From Thalassotalea piscium (lineage in GTDB: Bacteria; Pseudomonadota; Gammaproteobacteria; Enterobacterales; Alteromonadaceae), in assembly GCF_030295935.1 (NCBI RefSeq), contig NZ_AP027362.1:1-64000 (forward strand): a DNA stretch of 64,000 nucleotides, read 5' to 3'. The position numbers were made by a program, and so were the translations under genes. Position 1 is the first letter of the stretch. Every line of letters begins with the position of its first letter. Under the pieces are notes generated by a model, which made no database searches, had not been told where the DNA came from, and saw only the letters and a list, made by a program, of their open reading frames with translations. Shown here in pieces: positions 34,234-47,621 of the stretch.

Positions 34234-35046
34234 ATGGATCATTACCGCGTTTACGGCAATCCGATAGAGCAATCAAAATCTCCCACTATTCATCAGGCCT
34301 TTGCTAAACAAACACAACAAGAAATTTGTTACGAGAAAGAGCTAGTCCAACTACAGCAATTTTCAGAAGTTGTAAGTCAGTTTATTAAGCAAGGAGGCAA
34401 GGGAGCTAATGTTACCGCTCCTTTTAAAGAGCAAGCTTATAAACTGTGTGACCACTTAAGTGAACGTGCACAACTCTCTGGAGCAGTAAATACGCTTAGC
34501 TTTAACAATGGCGCTATCTTTGGTGATAACACTGACGGTGTTGGACTTGTTCAAGACCTTTTGTCTAATCAAGTAGTATTACGTAATAGCCGAATATTAT
34601 TACTTGGTGCTGGTGGTGCTGCAAAAGGAGTTGTTTCTTCTTTGTTAGCGCAGAAACCTGATTTGCTGATTATTGCCAATCGCACTCAAGCAAAAGCACA
34701 ATTTATTGTTGATCAATACCCTGAAGAAAACATTCAATCAAGTTTGTATAATGAAGTGGCTAAATATCATTTTGACCTTATTATTAATGCCACCTCTGCG
34801 GGCCTCACCGGAGATAGCCTACCAATCCCTAATCAAGCCATTACAACTAACACAGTATGTTACGATATGGTTTATGGAAAACAACTAACACCATTTTTAG
34901 TGCATTCAAAAGCACTTGGTGCCAAAAAAGTTATTGATGGCTTAGGGATGTTAGTAAGTCAAGCCGCTGAAAGTTTTGCTATATGGCGAGGTATAAAACC
35001 TTCAACACAGGAAATTATGAAGCAGCTTCGAGCAGAGTTGCAATAG
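34234..35046 (+). CDS. aroE: Shikimate dehydrogenase
   Basis: AroE reduces 3-dehydroshikimate to shikimate with NADPH in aromatic amino acid synthesis. The 270-residue protein has the substrate-binding GNPIEQSKSPTIHQAF, the catalytic Lys in NVTAPFKEQAY, the nucleotide loop LLGAGGAAKGVV with the NADP-type NRTQAKA, and the C-terminal DGLGMLVSQAAESF. It is followed seven bases later by yrdB, as in E. coli. Confidence 0.97.
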   Translation: MDHYRVYGNPIEQSKSPTIHQAFAKQTQQEICYEKELVQLQQFSEVVSQFIKQGGKGANVTAPFKEQAYKLCDHLSERAQLSGAVNTLSFNNGAIFGDNTDGVGLVQDLLSNQVVLRNSRILLLGAGGAAKGVVSSLLAQKPDLLIIANRTQAKAQFIVDQYPEENIQSSLYNEVAKYHFDLIINATSAGLTGDSLPIPNQAITTNTVCYDMVYGKQLTPFLVHSKALGAKKVIDGLGMLVSQAAESFAIWRGIKPSTQEIMKQLRAELQ

Positions 35047-35053
35047 GACTTTA

Positions 35054-35275
35054 ATGAACCAGAAGTTTTTAATAAATGACGACTTTCATTTTAATAGTCA
35101 ATTTCAAGCTTGGGTATTTACTGCGATGTACAGTGGAAGCTTACTCACATTTGTTGTTAAAAACTCGGCGCATTTAAAAAGCGTTACTCTAGCGATACAG
35201 TTTGACTGGGAAGAAAATGCCGAAGCGTGGCTAGAAAACAATGAGTTAGATGATGATACGCTTATTTATATCTAA
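35054..35275 (+). CDS. yrdB: DUF1488 family protein YrdB
   Basis: YrdB is a short acidic protein of unknown function found beside aroE. The 73-residue product (MNQKFLINDDFHFNSQFQAW ... ending DTLIYI) fits the DUF1488 family in size and in context. The start has AGGA seven bases upstream. It is co-oriented with aroE and converges on yrdA, and I see no clear terminator in the 21-bp gap. Confidence 0.85.
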   Translation: MNQKFLINDDFHFNSQFQAWVFTAMYSGSLLTFVVKNSAHLKSVTLAIQFDWEENAEAWLENNELDDDTLIYI

Positions 35276-35296
35276 CTCTTGTTTAATAATTGGGCG

Positions 35297-35833
35297 TTAC
35301 TCTTGTAGGTATTCGTTTTTAAGTACGACATAATTTAATGCTGACTGTTTAAGAAAAGCCTTTTCACTTTCTTTTAATGGCCGTGCTTGTTTAGCAGGGT
35401 TTCCAACATAAAGATAACCACTTTCTAGTACTTTATTAGGAGGGATCAATGCACCTGCGCCAATAAAAACATCATCTTCTACGACTACGCCATCCATAAT
35501 GATCGCTCCCATACCAACTAAAATCCGGTCACCTAATGTACAGCCATGCAACATACATTTATGTCCAACAGTTACATCTTTGCCTATCAATAAGGGAAAA
35601 CCATCAAGGTTATGTTCACCTTTTCTGGTAACGTGTAAGACGGTACCGTCTTGTATATTGGTTCTATCGCCTATTCTTATAAAATTGACATCACCACGAG
35701 CGGCAACTAAAGGCCAAATGCTAACGTCTTCACCTAATTCAACATCACCAACAATCACAGAAGATTTATCAATATATACATTGTTGGCTACTTTGGGAGT
35801 TACTCCCTTAAAACTTCTTACATGCGATGTCAT
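35297..35833 (-). CDS. yrdA: Gamma-carbonic anhydrase family protein YrdA
   Basis: This is a left-handed beta-helix protein of the gamma-class carbonic anhydrase / acyltransferase-like family. The 178-residue sequence shows hexapeptide-repeat rhythm throughout. The likely metal histidines are in DGTVLHVTRKGEH and TVGHKCMLHGC. Family members are often catalytically weak or of unknown substrate, so activity is not assured. It is convergent with aroE-yrdB, the same arrangement as in E. coli. Confidence 0.92.
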   Translation of the reverse strand: MTSHVRSFKGVTPKVANNVYIDKSSVIVGDVELGEDVSIWPLVAARGDVNFIRIGDRTNIQDGTVLHVTRKGEHNLDGFPLLIGKDVTVGHKCMLHGCTLGDRILVGMGAIIMDGVVVEDDVFIGAGALIPPNKVLESGYLYVGNPAKQARPLKESEKAFLKQSALNYVVLKNEYLQE

Positions 35834-36060
35834 GATTTATTCCTTTTGTTAGGGTGAATACAAAGATTAGAAAGTTAACTATAAAATAACGAGCCTTTTA
35901 TACTAAAGCTTTTTAATCTTATTAATAGTGAACTTTAGTCTTAAGATTATATAACTCTACCGAATTAAGACTTAAATATGTAAAAAAAGCCGATATAAAA
36001 AGCACTTTGTATAATTAAAAAGCAAACAGAAAAATAATGATAGAAATATCAAATTAAGTG
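35834..36060. promoter_or_regulatory. yrdA / rrn intergenic region
   Basis: This AT-rich gap carries the yrdA promoter on the left. On the right it holds the probable upstream A+T elements of the first rrn promoter. I see no gene or repeat in it. Confidence 0.4.
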
Positions 36061-36088
36061 TTGACCCTTCGCTAAAAGTCGCTAGAAT
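36061..36088 (+). promoter_or_regulatory. rrn promoter P1
   Basis: A -35 TTGACC (36061-36066) and a -10 TAGAAT (36083-36088) are 16 bp apart, with an AT-rich upstream region. A GC-rich discriminator (gcgc) follows, as expected for promoters under stringent control by ppGpp. Confidence 0.85.
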
Positions 36089-36265
36089 GCGCTCCACTTC
36101 TTCAGGGGAACTTGAGAAGGACGAAGTAACGGAAAATACGACGTTCACTTAAATAGGATGACCAAGTGAGAGTTTTAACAGGTTTACTAAGCGCTTTAGC
36201 TTCTTAAACGGTTAACTAAGGTTTAAAAATGTTTTGATAAATTTAAAAACTTTTTAAAAAACCTG

Positions 36266-36293
36266 TTGACATTAAAATTCAAATGCGTAGAAT
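36266..36293 (+). promoter_or_regulatory. rrn promoter P2
   Basis: A -35 TTGACA (36266-36271) and a -10 TAGAAT (36288-36293) are 16 bp apart, again with the GC-rich gcgc discriminator. It has the same architecture as P1, 205 bp downstream, giving the usual tandem rrn promoters. Confidence 0.88.
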
Positions 36294-36379
36294 GCGCATC
36301 TCGCTTAAGGCAAGGCCTAGAGCGATAAAGTTAAACGAATGAGCTTTAACTTTCCTTCCACTTCTTGTAAGTCGAAGAA

Positions 36380-36390
36380 TTTCTTTAACA
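36380..36390 (+). promoter_or_regulatory. rrn leader boxA antitermination site
   Basis: tttctttaaca matches the Nus-factor boxA core (TGCTCTTTAACA) in the leader upstream of 16S rRNA. A similar site recurs before 23S. Confidence 0.7.
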
Positions 36391-36402
36391 ATTAGTTATC
36401 AT

Positions 36403-36420
36403 GCAATTTGTGTGGGCACT
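36403..36420 (+). other. 5' strand of the pre-16S RNase III processing stem
   Basis: gcaatttgtgtgggcact is complementary, with G-U pairs, to agtgtctacacaaattgc at 38209-38226, so the two flanks of 16S can pair. This is the expected RNase III processing stem. Confidence 0.75.
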
Positions 36421-36624
36421 CACATTGATGTTGATTTTACCAGCTACTTAGGTAGCAAAAACAGCGCAATGAAGAAGTCACACAAATAAGTATTAATTTT
36501 CTCTCCTTTTATTAGGAAAGAATAATTAGTACGTTTTATGTAGTTATTCACTTCGGTGAATAACACGACAGAATTCATTGAGCAGCGAGCCTTTACTTAG
36601 GTAGAGGAGCGCACAAACGATTTT

Positions 36625-38167
<1,543 letters not shown>

Positions 38168-38282
38168 TCTTGAAGTAAAACGGCTCAATGGAAATGCTTG
38201 CATTTCAGAGTGTCTACACAAATTGCAATGATAACTAAAGTAAAGAAGAAGTCCTAACATGTAAGCTTCGGGCAATTTATAT

Positions 38283-38359
<77 letters not shown>

Positions 38360-38487
38360 AATTACGCGAGATACTGCGTTGAATAAACACTCATGTGCGC
38401 GTTGCACACGTCGTATTTATTCGCCTTGTCTATCACGTAATTGAAGTTGCTTTAATAACATGTTACCCACTCTCTTTGAGTAAAAGA

Positions 38488-38563
38488 GGGGCTATAGCTC
38501 AGCTGGGAGAGCGCCTGCCTTGCACGCAGGAGGTCAGCAGTTCGATCCTGCTTAGCTCCACCA
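38488..38563 (+). tRNA. alaT: tRNA-Ala (UGC)
   Basis: This is a 76-nt cloverleaf with encoded CCA. The acceptor GGGGCTA pairs with TAGCTCC, with one G-U. The anticodon loop ctTGCac reads UGC for alanine. It is the second spacer tRNA of the rrn operon. Confidence 0.97.
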
Positions 38564-38960
38564 CTTCTTCTAAAGGAAATAGAAACCAAACTTAAGGTAT
38601 TCAGATGAATAGATTACGTTTGGTTTTTTAAACCACGGGTTAGGCGAATGCGTCCTAAAACGAACTCTTTAACAATTTGGAAAGCTGATATAAATACCGG
38701 TATTTATCAGGCAAATGGCGTGTCGCGCGCTCAAATGCATAATGATAACTACCCACAGCGAGTCAGATGATTTTATCGGTCATCGAACGAGCTGGTTAAG
38801 AGATAACTTGTTATCTGTTAACGAAAAATCTAATTCAAGTAACTCCATTATGACTACTTAGCAATAAGTACCATAACGAGTACGTGAAAATGTCAGACAT
38901 ACATTCAGTCTTGGTCTTGTCATCAAGACACCACAATAGGAAACTATTTGGGGTTGTATG
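38564..38960 (+). other. tRNA-Ala to 23S spacer with a second boxA
   Basis: This is non-coding transcribed spacer. It contains a boxA-like gaactctttaaca at 38662-38674. It also carries the 5' strand of the pre-23S processing stem (aatttggaaagct near 38674-38686), which pairs with agctttccgaatt at 42087-42099. Confidence 0.7.
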
Positions 38961-41954
<2,994 letters not shown>

Positions 41955-42103
41955 TACAACACCCAAATAGTTTTGCGTGCTCGATAGAGACGTAAACGGG
42001 TTGTTTGTTTGACGAGTGCGATAAGCACAAATCACGTACTCAGTAGTGAGTTAGAGTGAATTAGATTGAATAACACGTATTTATAAAGCTTTCCGAATTA
42101 ATT

Positions 42104-42172
42104 TGTAGATGGAGATACGTCGCTCCTAGCCATCCATGGCTTCGCGACATAAGTACATCCATGTACAAAACG
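42104..42172. repeat. REP-like double hairpin in the 23S-5S spacer
   Basis: Two back-to-back palindromes, gccatccatggc and gtacatccatgtac, lie in the transcribed spacer between 23S and 5S. This has the look of a palindromic intergenic repeat lodged in the rRNA operon. No second copy occurs in this window. Confidence 0.45.
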
Positions 42173-42178
42173 TTTTTT

Positions 42179-42295
42179 GTCTAGCGACAATAGCACTGTG
42201 GTACCACCTGATCCCTTTCCGAACTCAGAAGTGAAACGCAGTAGCGCCGATGGTAGTGTGGGAGTTCCCATGTGAGAGTAGGACATTGCTAGACT
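42179..42295 (+). rRNA. rrf: 5S ribosomal RNA
   Basis: The 5S gene is about 117 nt. Its ends pair (gtctagc / gctagac). It has the conserved ccgaactcagaagtgaaac and gtagcgccgatggtagtgtggg segments. It is the last intact rRNA of the operon and is followed by broken copies of its own 3' half. Ends are estimated from the terminal helix. Confidence 0.94.
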
Positions 42296-42317
42296 CCTAT
42301 TTAAGGATAGTAAAACT

Positions 42318-42581
42318 GTAGCGCCGATGGTAGTGTGACTTATGTCACTGAGAAAGCCCATGTGAGAGCGTAGCGGAACATTGCTAAACTTCTATTTAAG
42401 GATAGTAAAACTGTAGCGCCGATGGTAGTGTGACTTATGTCACTGAGAAAGCCCATGTGAGAGCGTAGCGGGACATTGCTAGACTTCTATTTAAGGATAG
42501 TAAAACACTGTAGCGCCGATGGTAGTGTGACTTATCTCTCTGAGAAAGCCATGTGAGAGCGAAACTGGATAATACTATACT
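42318..42581 (+). repeat. Three tandem degenerate 5S rRNA 3'-half copies
   Basis: The segment gtagcgccgatggtagtgtg of 5S recurs at 42318, 42413 and 42510, spaced 95 and 97 bp. Each copy continues into the 5S 3' half (catgtgagag), and the first two also keep an attgcta end and the downstream ttaaggatagtaaaac. Each carries an extra segment resembling acttatgtcactgagaaag in place of the normal loop. None has the 5S 5' half, so none can make a full 5S RNA. All lie before the rrn terminator and are presumably transcribed. Confidence 0.85.
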
Positions 42582-42591
42582 TGTCTTTAGA

Positions 42592-42615
42592 AAGACCCGC
42601 TAAAGCGGGTTTTTT
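42592..42615 (+). terminator. rrn operon terminator
   Basis: A GC-rich 6-bp stem (acccgc / gcgggt, loop taaa) is followed by six T residues. It lies at the end of the 5S repeat array and only seven bases before tRNA-Tyr, so some transcripts may read through. Confidence 0.85.
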
Positions 42616-42622
42616 GCCCCGT

Positions 42623-42707
42623 GGAGGGGTTCCCGAGCGGCCAAAGGGATCAGACTGTAAATCTGACGGCTCAGCCTTCGGTGGTTCGAATCCACCTCCC
42701 TCCACCA
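42623..42707 (+). tRNA. tyrT: tRNA-Tyr (GUA)
   Basis: This is an 85-nt class II tRNA with a long variable arm and encoded CCA. The acceptor GGAGGGG pairs with TCCCTCC. The anticodon loop ctGTAaa reads GUA for tyrosine. It sits directly after the rrn terminator with no room for a promoter between them, and is followed by its own strong terminator. Confidence 0.96.
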
Positions 42708-42731
42708 CTTTATTTTCGAAATATAATTTCG

Positions 42732-42773
42732 ACAAAAAAACACTTTTAAAGCAATTTAAAAGTGTTTTTTTGT
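42732..42773. terminator. Bidirectional terminator after tRNA-Tyr
   Basis: A perfect 19-bp inverted repeat (arms acaaaaaaacacttttaaa and its complement) encloses loop gcaa. A- and T-rich flanks let it stop the rightward tRNA-Tyr transcript and the leftward receiver-TPR gene. Confidence 0.9.
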
Positions 42774-42781
42774 TTATAAAA

Positions 42782-44422
42782 TTAATCTTTTATATGAAAG
42801 GTAGCAAGAGAGTCATATTTTCTCTTTAGCTTTATAAAACGACTGTGTGACTCGCTTTCTGGTGACAATGTTTTAAAAAGCTTTATTAATACATTTGCCT
42901 GCTTAAAGTCAGATACTCGGCTAGTATCTTTTTCAAATGAAACCAGTAGTACCTGAAGTAAGTTTAGCTTTATACCAATATGGTTTGGAAAGTGTTTTAA
43001 TGCTTGATTTAATTTATCTATAGCTAAAGCGTAATGTTCCGCTCGATATAAATTAACTCCAATTTCTAATGCAGTTTGTGCTGCAGCTTTATCTTTTTCA
43101 CTTATTGCTCTATCAGATAATAATACTACTTGTGAAAGCACCTCAATATCATCTGGATACTCTTGTGCGAGTTCATCTAAGAGTTCTTCGGCTTTGCTTC
43201 TACGGTTAAGTGCAATTAAGGATTTAGCAATAGTAAAAGAGCCGTCTATGGATATGTGTTTTTTGTTATGATTTAGTAATCGCTCTGCCTCTCTTAAAGC
43301 TGTTCTCGCTAGAATAGTATCATTAGCTTTGTTATGTAATCTTGTCGTTAAAAATAGTGAGATAGTTTTTAATTCTTTAGAATTGAATTCACGGTTCATT
43401 TTATTAAGTATGTCGAAAGCTTTTAAATTCAACCGCTTTATCTGACCAATATTTAACGTTTCAGAATGCTCTAATAAAGCTTCAACAAACTGTAAGGCAT
43501 TTTGTGGATTTTTATGTACGGAATAATAAGCTAATTCATTGGTTTTAGACAAAGCTTTAGTTGCTTTACCAAATTGACTGTTATCGAAGCACAATTGTGC
43601 GTACTCCTTTAAGCGGGAAACAGATCTGGGTGATACCATTAACGCACTTTCAAGAACCATTTCAGCTTTTTCAAACTGGCTGGTTAACTGGTACGTTTTA
43701 GCTAGCCAATCGTAAGCACTTAAATAATATTGATTATCTTCTATGATTGCTGAAAAGTATTGTTCAGCTAAAGCATAATTTTGTTCTATAAGTGCTATTT
43801 TACCAAGACCTAATGCGGCCCACTGACAATTAGGTGAGCCCAAATAATCATCATAAATACGCTTTGCTTTATCATATTGTTTTAATTCGAAGTGTTGACG
43901 GGATTTTATACCGAGACATTCGTGTTTATATAAAGTGTCACTCTTAATTGCACGATCGCATAAATGAATGACCATGTGATGGTCTTTAACATCCATTGCA
44001 TGATATATAGCGTGCATAGCAACTTTCTTATTAAAGGAGCGGGTAATACGAGTGCTTAGGTCTTTCATGGTGTAAGGTTTGGTAAGGTATTCATCCGGTT
44101 TATGCTCCAAAGCGGCAAGTACCATGGACTGAGATACTTCTGCGGTGATCATAATTACTATAGCTTGTCGGTTAATAAGCTTTTTAGCACGGAGCTCCTC
44201 TAACAGCTGTTGCCCGTTCTTTTTATTATCCCCTAGATCATAGCCTAGCAAGATCACATCAAATTTTGATTCGGTGCATTGCGCGATAACGTCAGCTGGG
44301 TGGTGATTAGTAAATACATGTTTAACACCAAGGCTATAACAAAATATTTTTAGTAAATCTCTCGACTGCTTGATGCTATCGACGATTAAAAAACGCTTGT
44401 TTTGATAATCTAATTCAGTCAT
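42782..44422 (-). CDS. Receiver-domain protein with TPR repeats (atypical receiver)
   Basis: The 546-residue protein has an N-terminal CheY-like receiver (about residues 8-130) followed by a long alpha-helical region of tetratricopeptide-like repeats; there is no DNA-binding or enzymatic output domain. In the receiver, the acidic residue of FLIVDS, the Thr of MITAEVS and the Lys of EYLTKPY are present. The third strand reads VILLGYDLGDNKKNGQQLL, where relatives usually have a Cys-Asp-Tyr-Asn pattern, so Gly occupies the phospho-Asp position. It may be a phosphorylation-independent adaptor. It stands alone on its strand. Confidence 0.82.
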   Translation of the reverse strand: MTELDYQNKRFLIVDSIKQSRDLLKIFCYSLGVKHVFTNHHPADVIAQCTESKFDVILLGYDLGDNKKNGQQLLEELRAKKLINRQAIVIMITAEVSQSMVLAALEHKPDEYLTKPYTMKDLSTRITRSFNKKVAMHAIYHAMDVKDHHMVIHLCDRAIKSDTLYKHECLGIKSRQHFELKQYDKAKRIYDDYLGSPNCQWAALGLGKIALIEQNYALAEQYFSAIIEDNQYYLSAYDWLAKTYQLTSQFEKAEMVLESALMVSPRSVSRLKEYAQLCFDNSQFGKATKALSKTNELAYYSVHKNPQNALQFVEALLEHSETLNIGQIKRLNLKAFDILNKMNREFNSKELKTISLFLTTRLHNKANDTILARTALREAERLLNHNKKHISIDGSFTIAKSLIALNRRSKAEELLDELAQEYPDDIEVLSQVVLLSDRAISEKDKAAAQTALEIGVNLYRAEHYALAIDKLNQALKHFPNHIGIKLNLLQVLLVSFEKDTSRVSDFKQANVLIKLFKTLSPESESHSRFIKLKRKYDSLATFHIKD

Positions 44423-44726
44423 GAATACTCGTTAGTTAACACCAAAATTATTAATGTTGGCAGGCAATTAAATTATTGTCGTTGGATTGATTAGTATTCC
44501 TTTAGTGTTGTTCTTTCATTAGTAAAAATCAACATCTTATTGCTATAACAATTTAGCAAAGTTATAAGCGAGGTTTAGGGGTTATAATCATTATAAAGAC
44601 AATAATCCTCTTCCTGTGTCAGGATACTGATACAATGCTTTATATATTGTGTAAAGCATACCTATGCTGTATGCTGCACCGCCGCTAATTACCTAGCAAT
44701 CGTTTATAAAATAAAGAGAATACCTA
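44423..44726. promoter_or_regulatory. Long leader region of the first RhlE-type helicase
   Basis: This 304-bp gap lies between divergent genes. Near the helicase it contains adjacent short hairpins (tgcttta ... taaagca at 44636-44658 and gcatacctatgc beside it). They could form a structured 5' leader, as cold-induced RNA helicase mRNAs often have. There is no gene or known riboswitch. Confidence 0.4.
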
Positions 44727-46124
44727 ATGGATTTTTCCGACTTAGCATTATCAAGCAAAATTTTAGCCGCCGTCGCTGAGAAAGGATATATAAAGCCATC
44801 GCCAATACAAGAACAAGCTATTCCTGCAGTGTTAGCGGGAAAAGATGTTATGGCGGCAGCGCAAACAGGTACCGGCAAAACAGCAGGTTTTACTTTGCCT
44901 ATATTAGAGTTGTTATCGCGAGGTAATAAAGCGAAAGCTAACCACATAAGAGCCTTGATATTGACGCCCACACGCGAATTAGCAGCACAAGTTGGTGAAA
45001 GTGTGGCAACATATGGAAAAGAATTACCGCTAACATCTGCTATCGTTTTTGGTGGTGTTAAAATCAATCCGCAAATGATGAAACTACGCCAAGGCGTTGA
45101 TATTTTGATTGCTACCCCAGGGCGTTTGATGGATCTTTACCAACAAAATGCCGTTAAATTTTCACAAGTAGAAATATTGGTATTAGATGAAGCTGACAGA
45201 ATGCTTGATATGGGTTTTATCAGAGATATAAAGAAAATTATTTCAGCATTGCCTGTGCAGCGTCAAAACTTACTTTTTTCAGCTACTTTCTCGCCCGATA
45301 TAAGAGAGCTTGCCAAAGGCTTAGTAAAGAACCCGATAGAAATATCAGTAAACCCTGAGAACTCGACAGCTAAAACAGTAAAGCAAACGGTAATACCGTG
45401 TGATAAAAAGCAAAAAGCAAAGCTACTATGTCATCTGATAAAAGAAAATGATTGGCAGCAAGTATTAGTTTTTACTAGAACAAAGCATGGTGCTAATCGT
45501 TTAACCAGAGATTTAGAAGCAAAGTCAATCAACGCGGCGGCGATTCATGGCAATAAAAGCCAAGGAGCCAGGACTAAGGCTTTAGCAAACTTTAAATCGG
45601 GCGCGGTAAAGGTATTGGTTGCAACAGATATTGCAGCTAGAGGCTTAGACATAGACCAGTTACCACAAGTAGTTAACTTCGATTTACCCAATGTACCTGA
45701 AGATTATGTTCACAGAATAGGAAGGACAGGTCGAGCAGGAGCAGACGGCTTTGCGGTATCGTTAGTGTCTGCAGACGAGCATAAATTACTTGAAGATATC
45801 GAATATGTAATACAAGAGCCAATAGAGCGAAAAATAACAGAAGGTTTTGCTCCTGTTAATGAACTACCTCCTTCAAGGCCAATTAAGCCTTTTAAAGCGA
45901 AAAAACCAAAAAAGGTTAAGCATACCCACAATGAACATAAAGATGGGCAGAGATCTAGTAATAGTGCTACAGGGCATAAACCAAAGAGTAAAAATACCCG
46001 CCATCAGGTTAGTGGGCAAGATAAAGCAAGTAATAAAAAGACAGGAAAGCCTGTAGCCAGAAAAGTGCATCCAGATAAAGCGAAACAGCAGGGGAAGAAA
46101 GACCCATATTCTGCATCTCGCTAA
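44727..46124 (+). CDS. rhlE: DEAD-box ATP-dependent RNA helicase, RhlE type (copy 1)
   Basis: This enzyme unwinds RNA duplexes using ATP, with roles in ribosome assembly and RNA turnover. The 465-residue protein has the full motif set: Q motif ([19 protein letters not shown]), [41 protein letters not shown] and [10 protein letters not shown]. The core ends near residue 375 and is followed by a basic, Lys/His-rich disordered tail that likely binds RNA. A second helicase of the same type lies 1.5 kb downstream. Confidence 0.93.
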   Translation: MDFSDLALSSKILAAVAEKGYIKPSPIQEQAIPAVLAGKDVMAAAQTGTGKTAGFTLPILELLSRGNKAKANHIRALILTPTRELAAQVGESVATYGKELPLTSAIVFGGVKINPQMMKLRQGVDILIATPGRLMDLYQQNAVKFSQVEILVLDEADRMLDMGFIRDIKKIISALPVQRQNLLFSATFSPDIRELAKGLVKNPIEISVNPENSTAKTVKQTVIPCDKKQKAKLLCHLIKENDWQQVLVFTRTKHGANRLTRDLEAKSINAAAIHGNKSQGARTKALANFKSGAVKVLVATDIAARGLDIDQLPQVVNFDLPNVPEDYVHRIGRTGRAGADGFAVSLVSADEHKLLEDIEYVIQEPIERKITEGFAPVNELPPSRPIKPFKAKKPKKVKHTHNEHKDGQRSSNSATGHKPKSKNTRHQVSGQDKASNKKTGKPVARKVHPDKAKQQGKKDPYSASR

Positions 46125-46143
46125 ACGAATGCGTGGCTAACAA

Positions 46144-46587
46144 TTATTTTTGCGCTAACCATTTGTCTAAGTTATTAGCAAATGCTTGGCGGTCACTTTG
46201 GCTAATTGGTGGTGCGCCACCAGTTTGAATACCGCTTGACCTTAAGTTATCCATGAAGTCTCGCATATTGAGTCGCTGTCTAATATTACTCTCAGTATAA
46301 AGTTCGCCTCTTGGATTTAACGCAGTAGCGCCTTTCTCAACAATTTCTGCAGCTAGGGGGATATCACTGGTAATTACCAGATCTTCAGGTGAACATTGCT
46401 TAACAATTTCGTTATCGGCTACATCAAAACCTGAACTAACTTGTTTAAACGTTAAATATTTTGAAGGTGGTATACGTATCGCGTGATTTGCGACGAGAAT
46501 GGTATTAGTTTGTGTTCGGTCAGCGGCGCGAAACAAAATATCTTTAATCACAACGGGACAGGCATCTGCGTCAACCCAAATTTTCAT
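46144..46587 (-). CDS. yaiI: UPF0178 family protein YaiI
   Basis: This is a conserved 147-residue protein of the YaiI/YqxD family (DUF188), whose fold is PIN-like and whose function is unknown. The family opening [18 protein letters not shown] and the segments [24 protein letters not shown] and [10 protein letters not shown] are all present. It reads leftward, converging on the first helicase gene with a 19-bp gap. Confidence 0.94.
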   Translation of the reverse strand: MKIWVDADACPVVIKDILFRAADRTQTNTILVANHAIRIPPSKYLTFKQVSSGFDVADNEIVKQCSPEDLVITSDIPLAAEIVEKGATALNPRGELYTESNIRQRLNMRDFMDNLRSSGIQTGGAPPISQSDRQAFANNLDKWLAQK

Positions 46588-46730
46588 AGTTATTTTCTTT
46601 TGTTCTGTTAAATTAAATCAGAGGTTACATTACTTTATAATGAATAGTTATTAAACTATGAAATGAAGCAATATAACAGAGTTAAAGCTACTAACGAATC
46701 GCATAGTGTGTTGAGAAACTAGGATATCAG

Positions 46731-47207
46731 ATGAATAAGCGACAAAGAGATATAACCTTAAGGTTTTTGGCTGAACCACAAGATGTAAACTTTGGTGGCA
46801 AAGTGCATGGTGGTGCAGTAATGAAATGGATTGACTTAGCAGCTTATGCATGTGCCGCCGGTTGGAGTGGAAGATATTGCGTTACCGCTTACGCTGGAGG
46901 AATAAAATTTGTTGCGCCTATACATGTAGGCAGTTTGGTAGAAGTTGAAGCAAAAGTTATTTATACCGGCTCTACCTCAATGCATATTGCCTTAGAAGTT
47001 AACGCTTGTGATCCAAAGTCTTTAATAAGGCGCAAAACCACTCACTGTATTGTAATAATGGTGGCAGTAGATCAAAACGGGCAATCAGAACAAGTGCCTG
47101 AGTGGATCCCAGAAACTGATGAAGACAAAAAGCAACATGCTACTGCAATTAAGCTAATGGAAATGCGCAAGCAAATTGGTGAAGAAATGCAAATATTTGC
47201 CAGTTAA
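46731..47207 (+). CDS. Acyl-CoA thioesterase, hotdog fold
   Basis: This is a 158-residue single hotdog-domain protein of the acyl-CoA hydrolase (YciA/Acot) group, which frees fatty acids from CoA. Typical features are the N-terminal LRFLAEPQDVNFGGKVHGGAVMKW (split across the active-site helix) and YAGGIKFVAPIHVGSLVEVEA in the central strand. The start has AGGA at good spacing. It is followed nine bases later by the DUF2750 gene, so they are probably co-transcribed. Chain-length preference is unknown. Confidence 0.9.
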   Translation: MNKRQRDITLRFLAEPQDVNFGGKVHGGAVMKWIDLAAYACAAGWSGRYCVTAYAGGIKFVAPIHVGSLVEVEAKVIYTGSTSMHIALEVNACDPKSLIRRKTTHCIVIMVAVDQNGQSEQVPEWIPETDEDKKQHATAIKLMEMRKQIGEEMQIFAS

Positions 47208-47216
47208 GGAAACGAT

Positions 47217-47621
47217 ATGAGCAAACAATATACATCAGAGCAACTTAATGAAATTAATAAGTTAAGTGATCAGAACCGAGCTGATTATTTTATCAAAGAA
47301 GTTATACACAATAATCAGATTTGGATTTTAACTGATGAGCATGGTTGTGTGATGCTTAACACTGAAGATGAAGATTGCGTGCCTGTTTGGCCTAGTCCTG
47401 AATTTGCAGCGCTATGGGCAACTAAAGAATGGCAAGCATGCAAACCTGAAGCTATTTCGTTAAATAAATGGTTTAGTCGGTGGACAACAGGCTTAGTTGA
47501 AGATGAAATTGCCGTAGTTATTTTTCCTAGTAAAGAGGAGCAAGGTATGGTGTATGACCCGCAAGATTTTGATCACGTATTGCAAACAGCAAAAAAGAAA
47601 CAGAAGAAGAACAATAACTAA
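47217..47621 (+). CDS. DUF2750 domain-containing protein
   Basis: This is a small 134-residue cytosolic protein of unknown function. It matches the DUF2750 pattern in my memory of the family: RADYFIKEVIHNNQIWIL near residue 20, VPVWPSPEFAALWA near 60, and a Lys/Asn-rich tail. AAGGAAA precedes its ATG. Its stop overlaps the ATG of the second helicase gene (TAATG), implying translational coupling. Confidence 0.8.
   Translation: MSKQYTSEQLNEINKLSDQNRADYFIKEVIHNNQIWILTDEHGCVMLNTEDEDCVPVWPSPEFAALWATKEWQACKPEAISLNKWFSRWTTGLVEDEIAVVIFPSKEEQGMVYDPQDFDHVLQTAKKKQKKNNN

Noticed and set aside
42581-42829. A short frame running across the rrn terminator and tRNA-Tyr.
   Set aside because: It overlaps a structural tRNA and two terminators and has no coding character.
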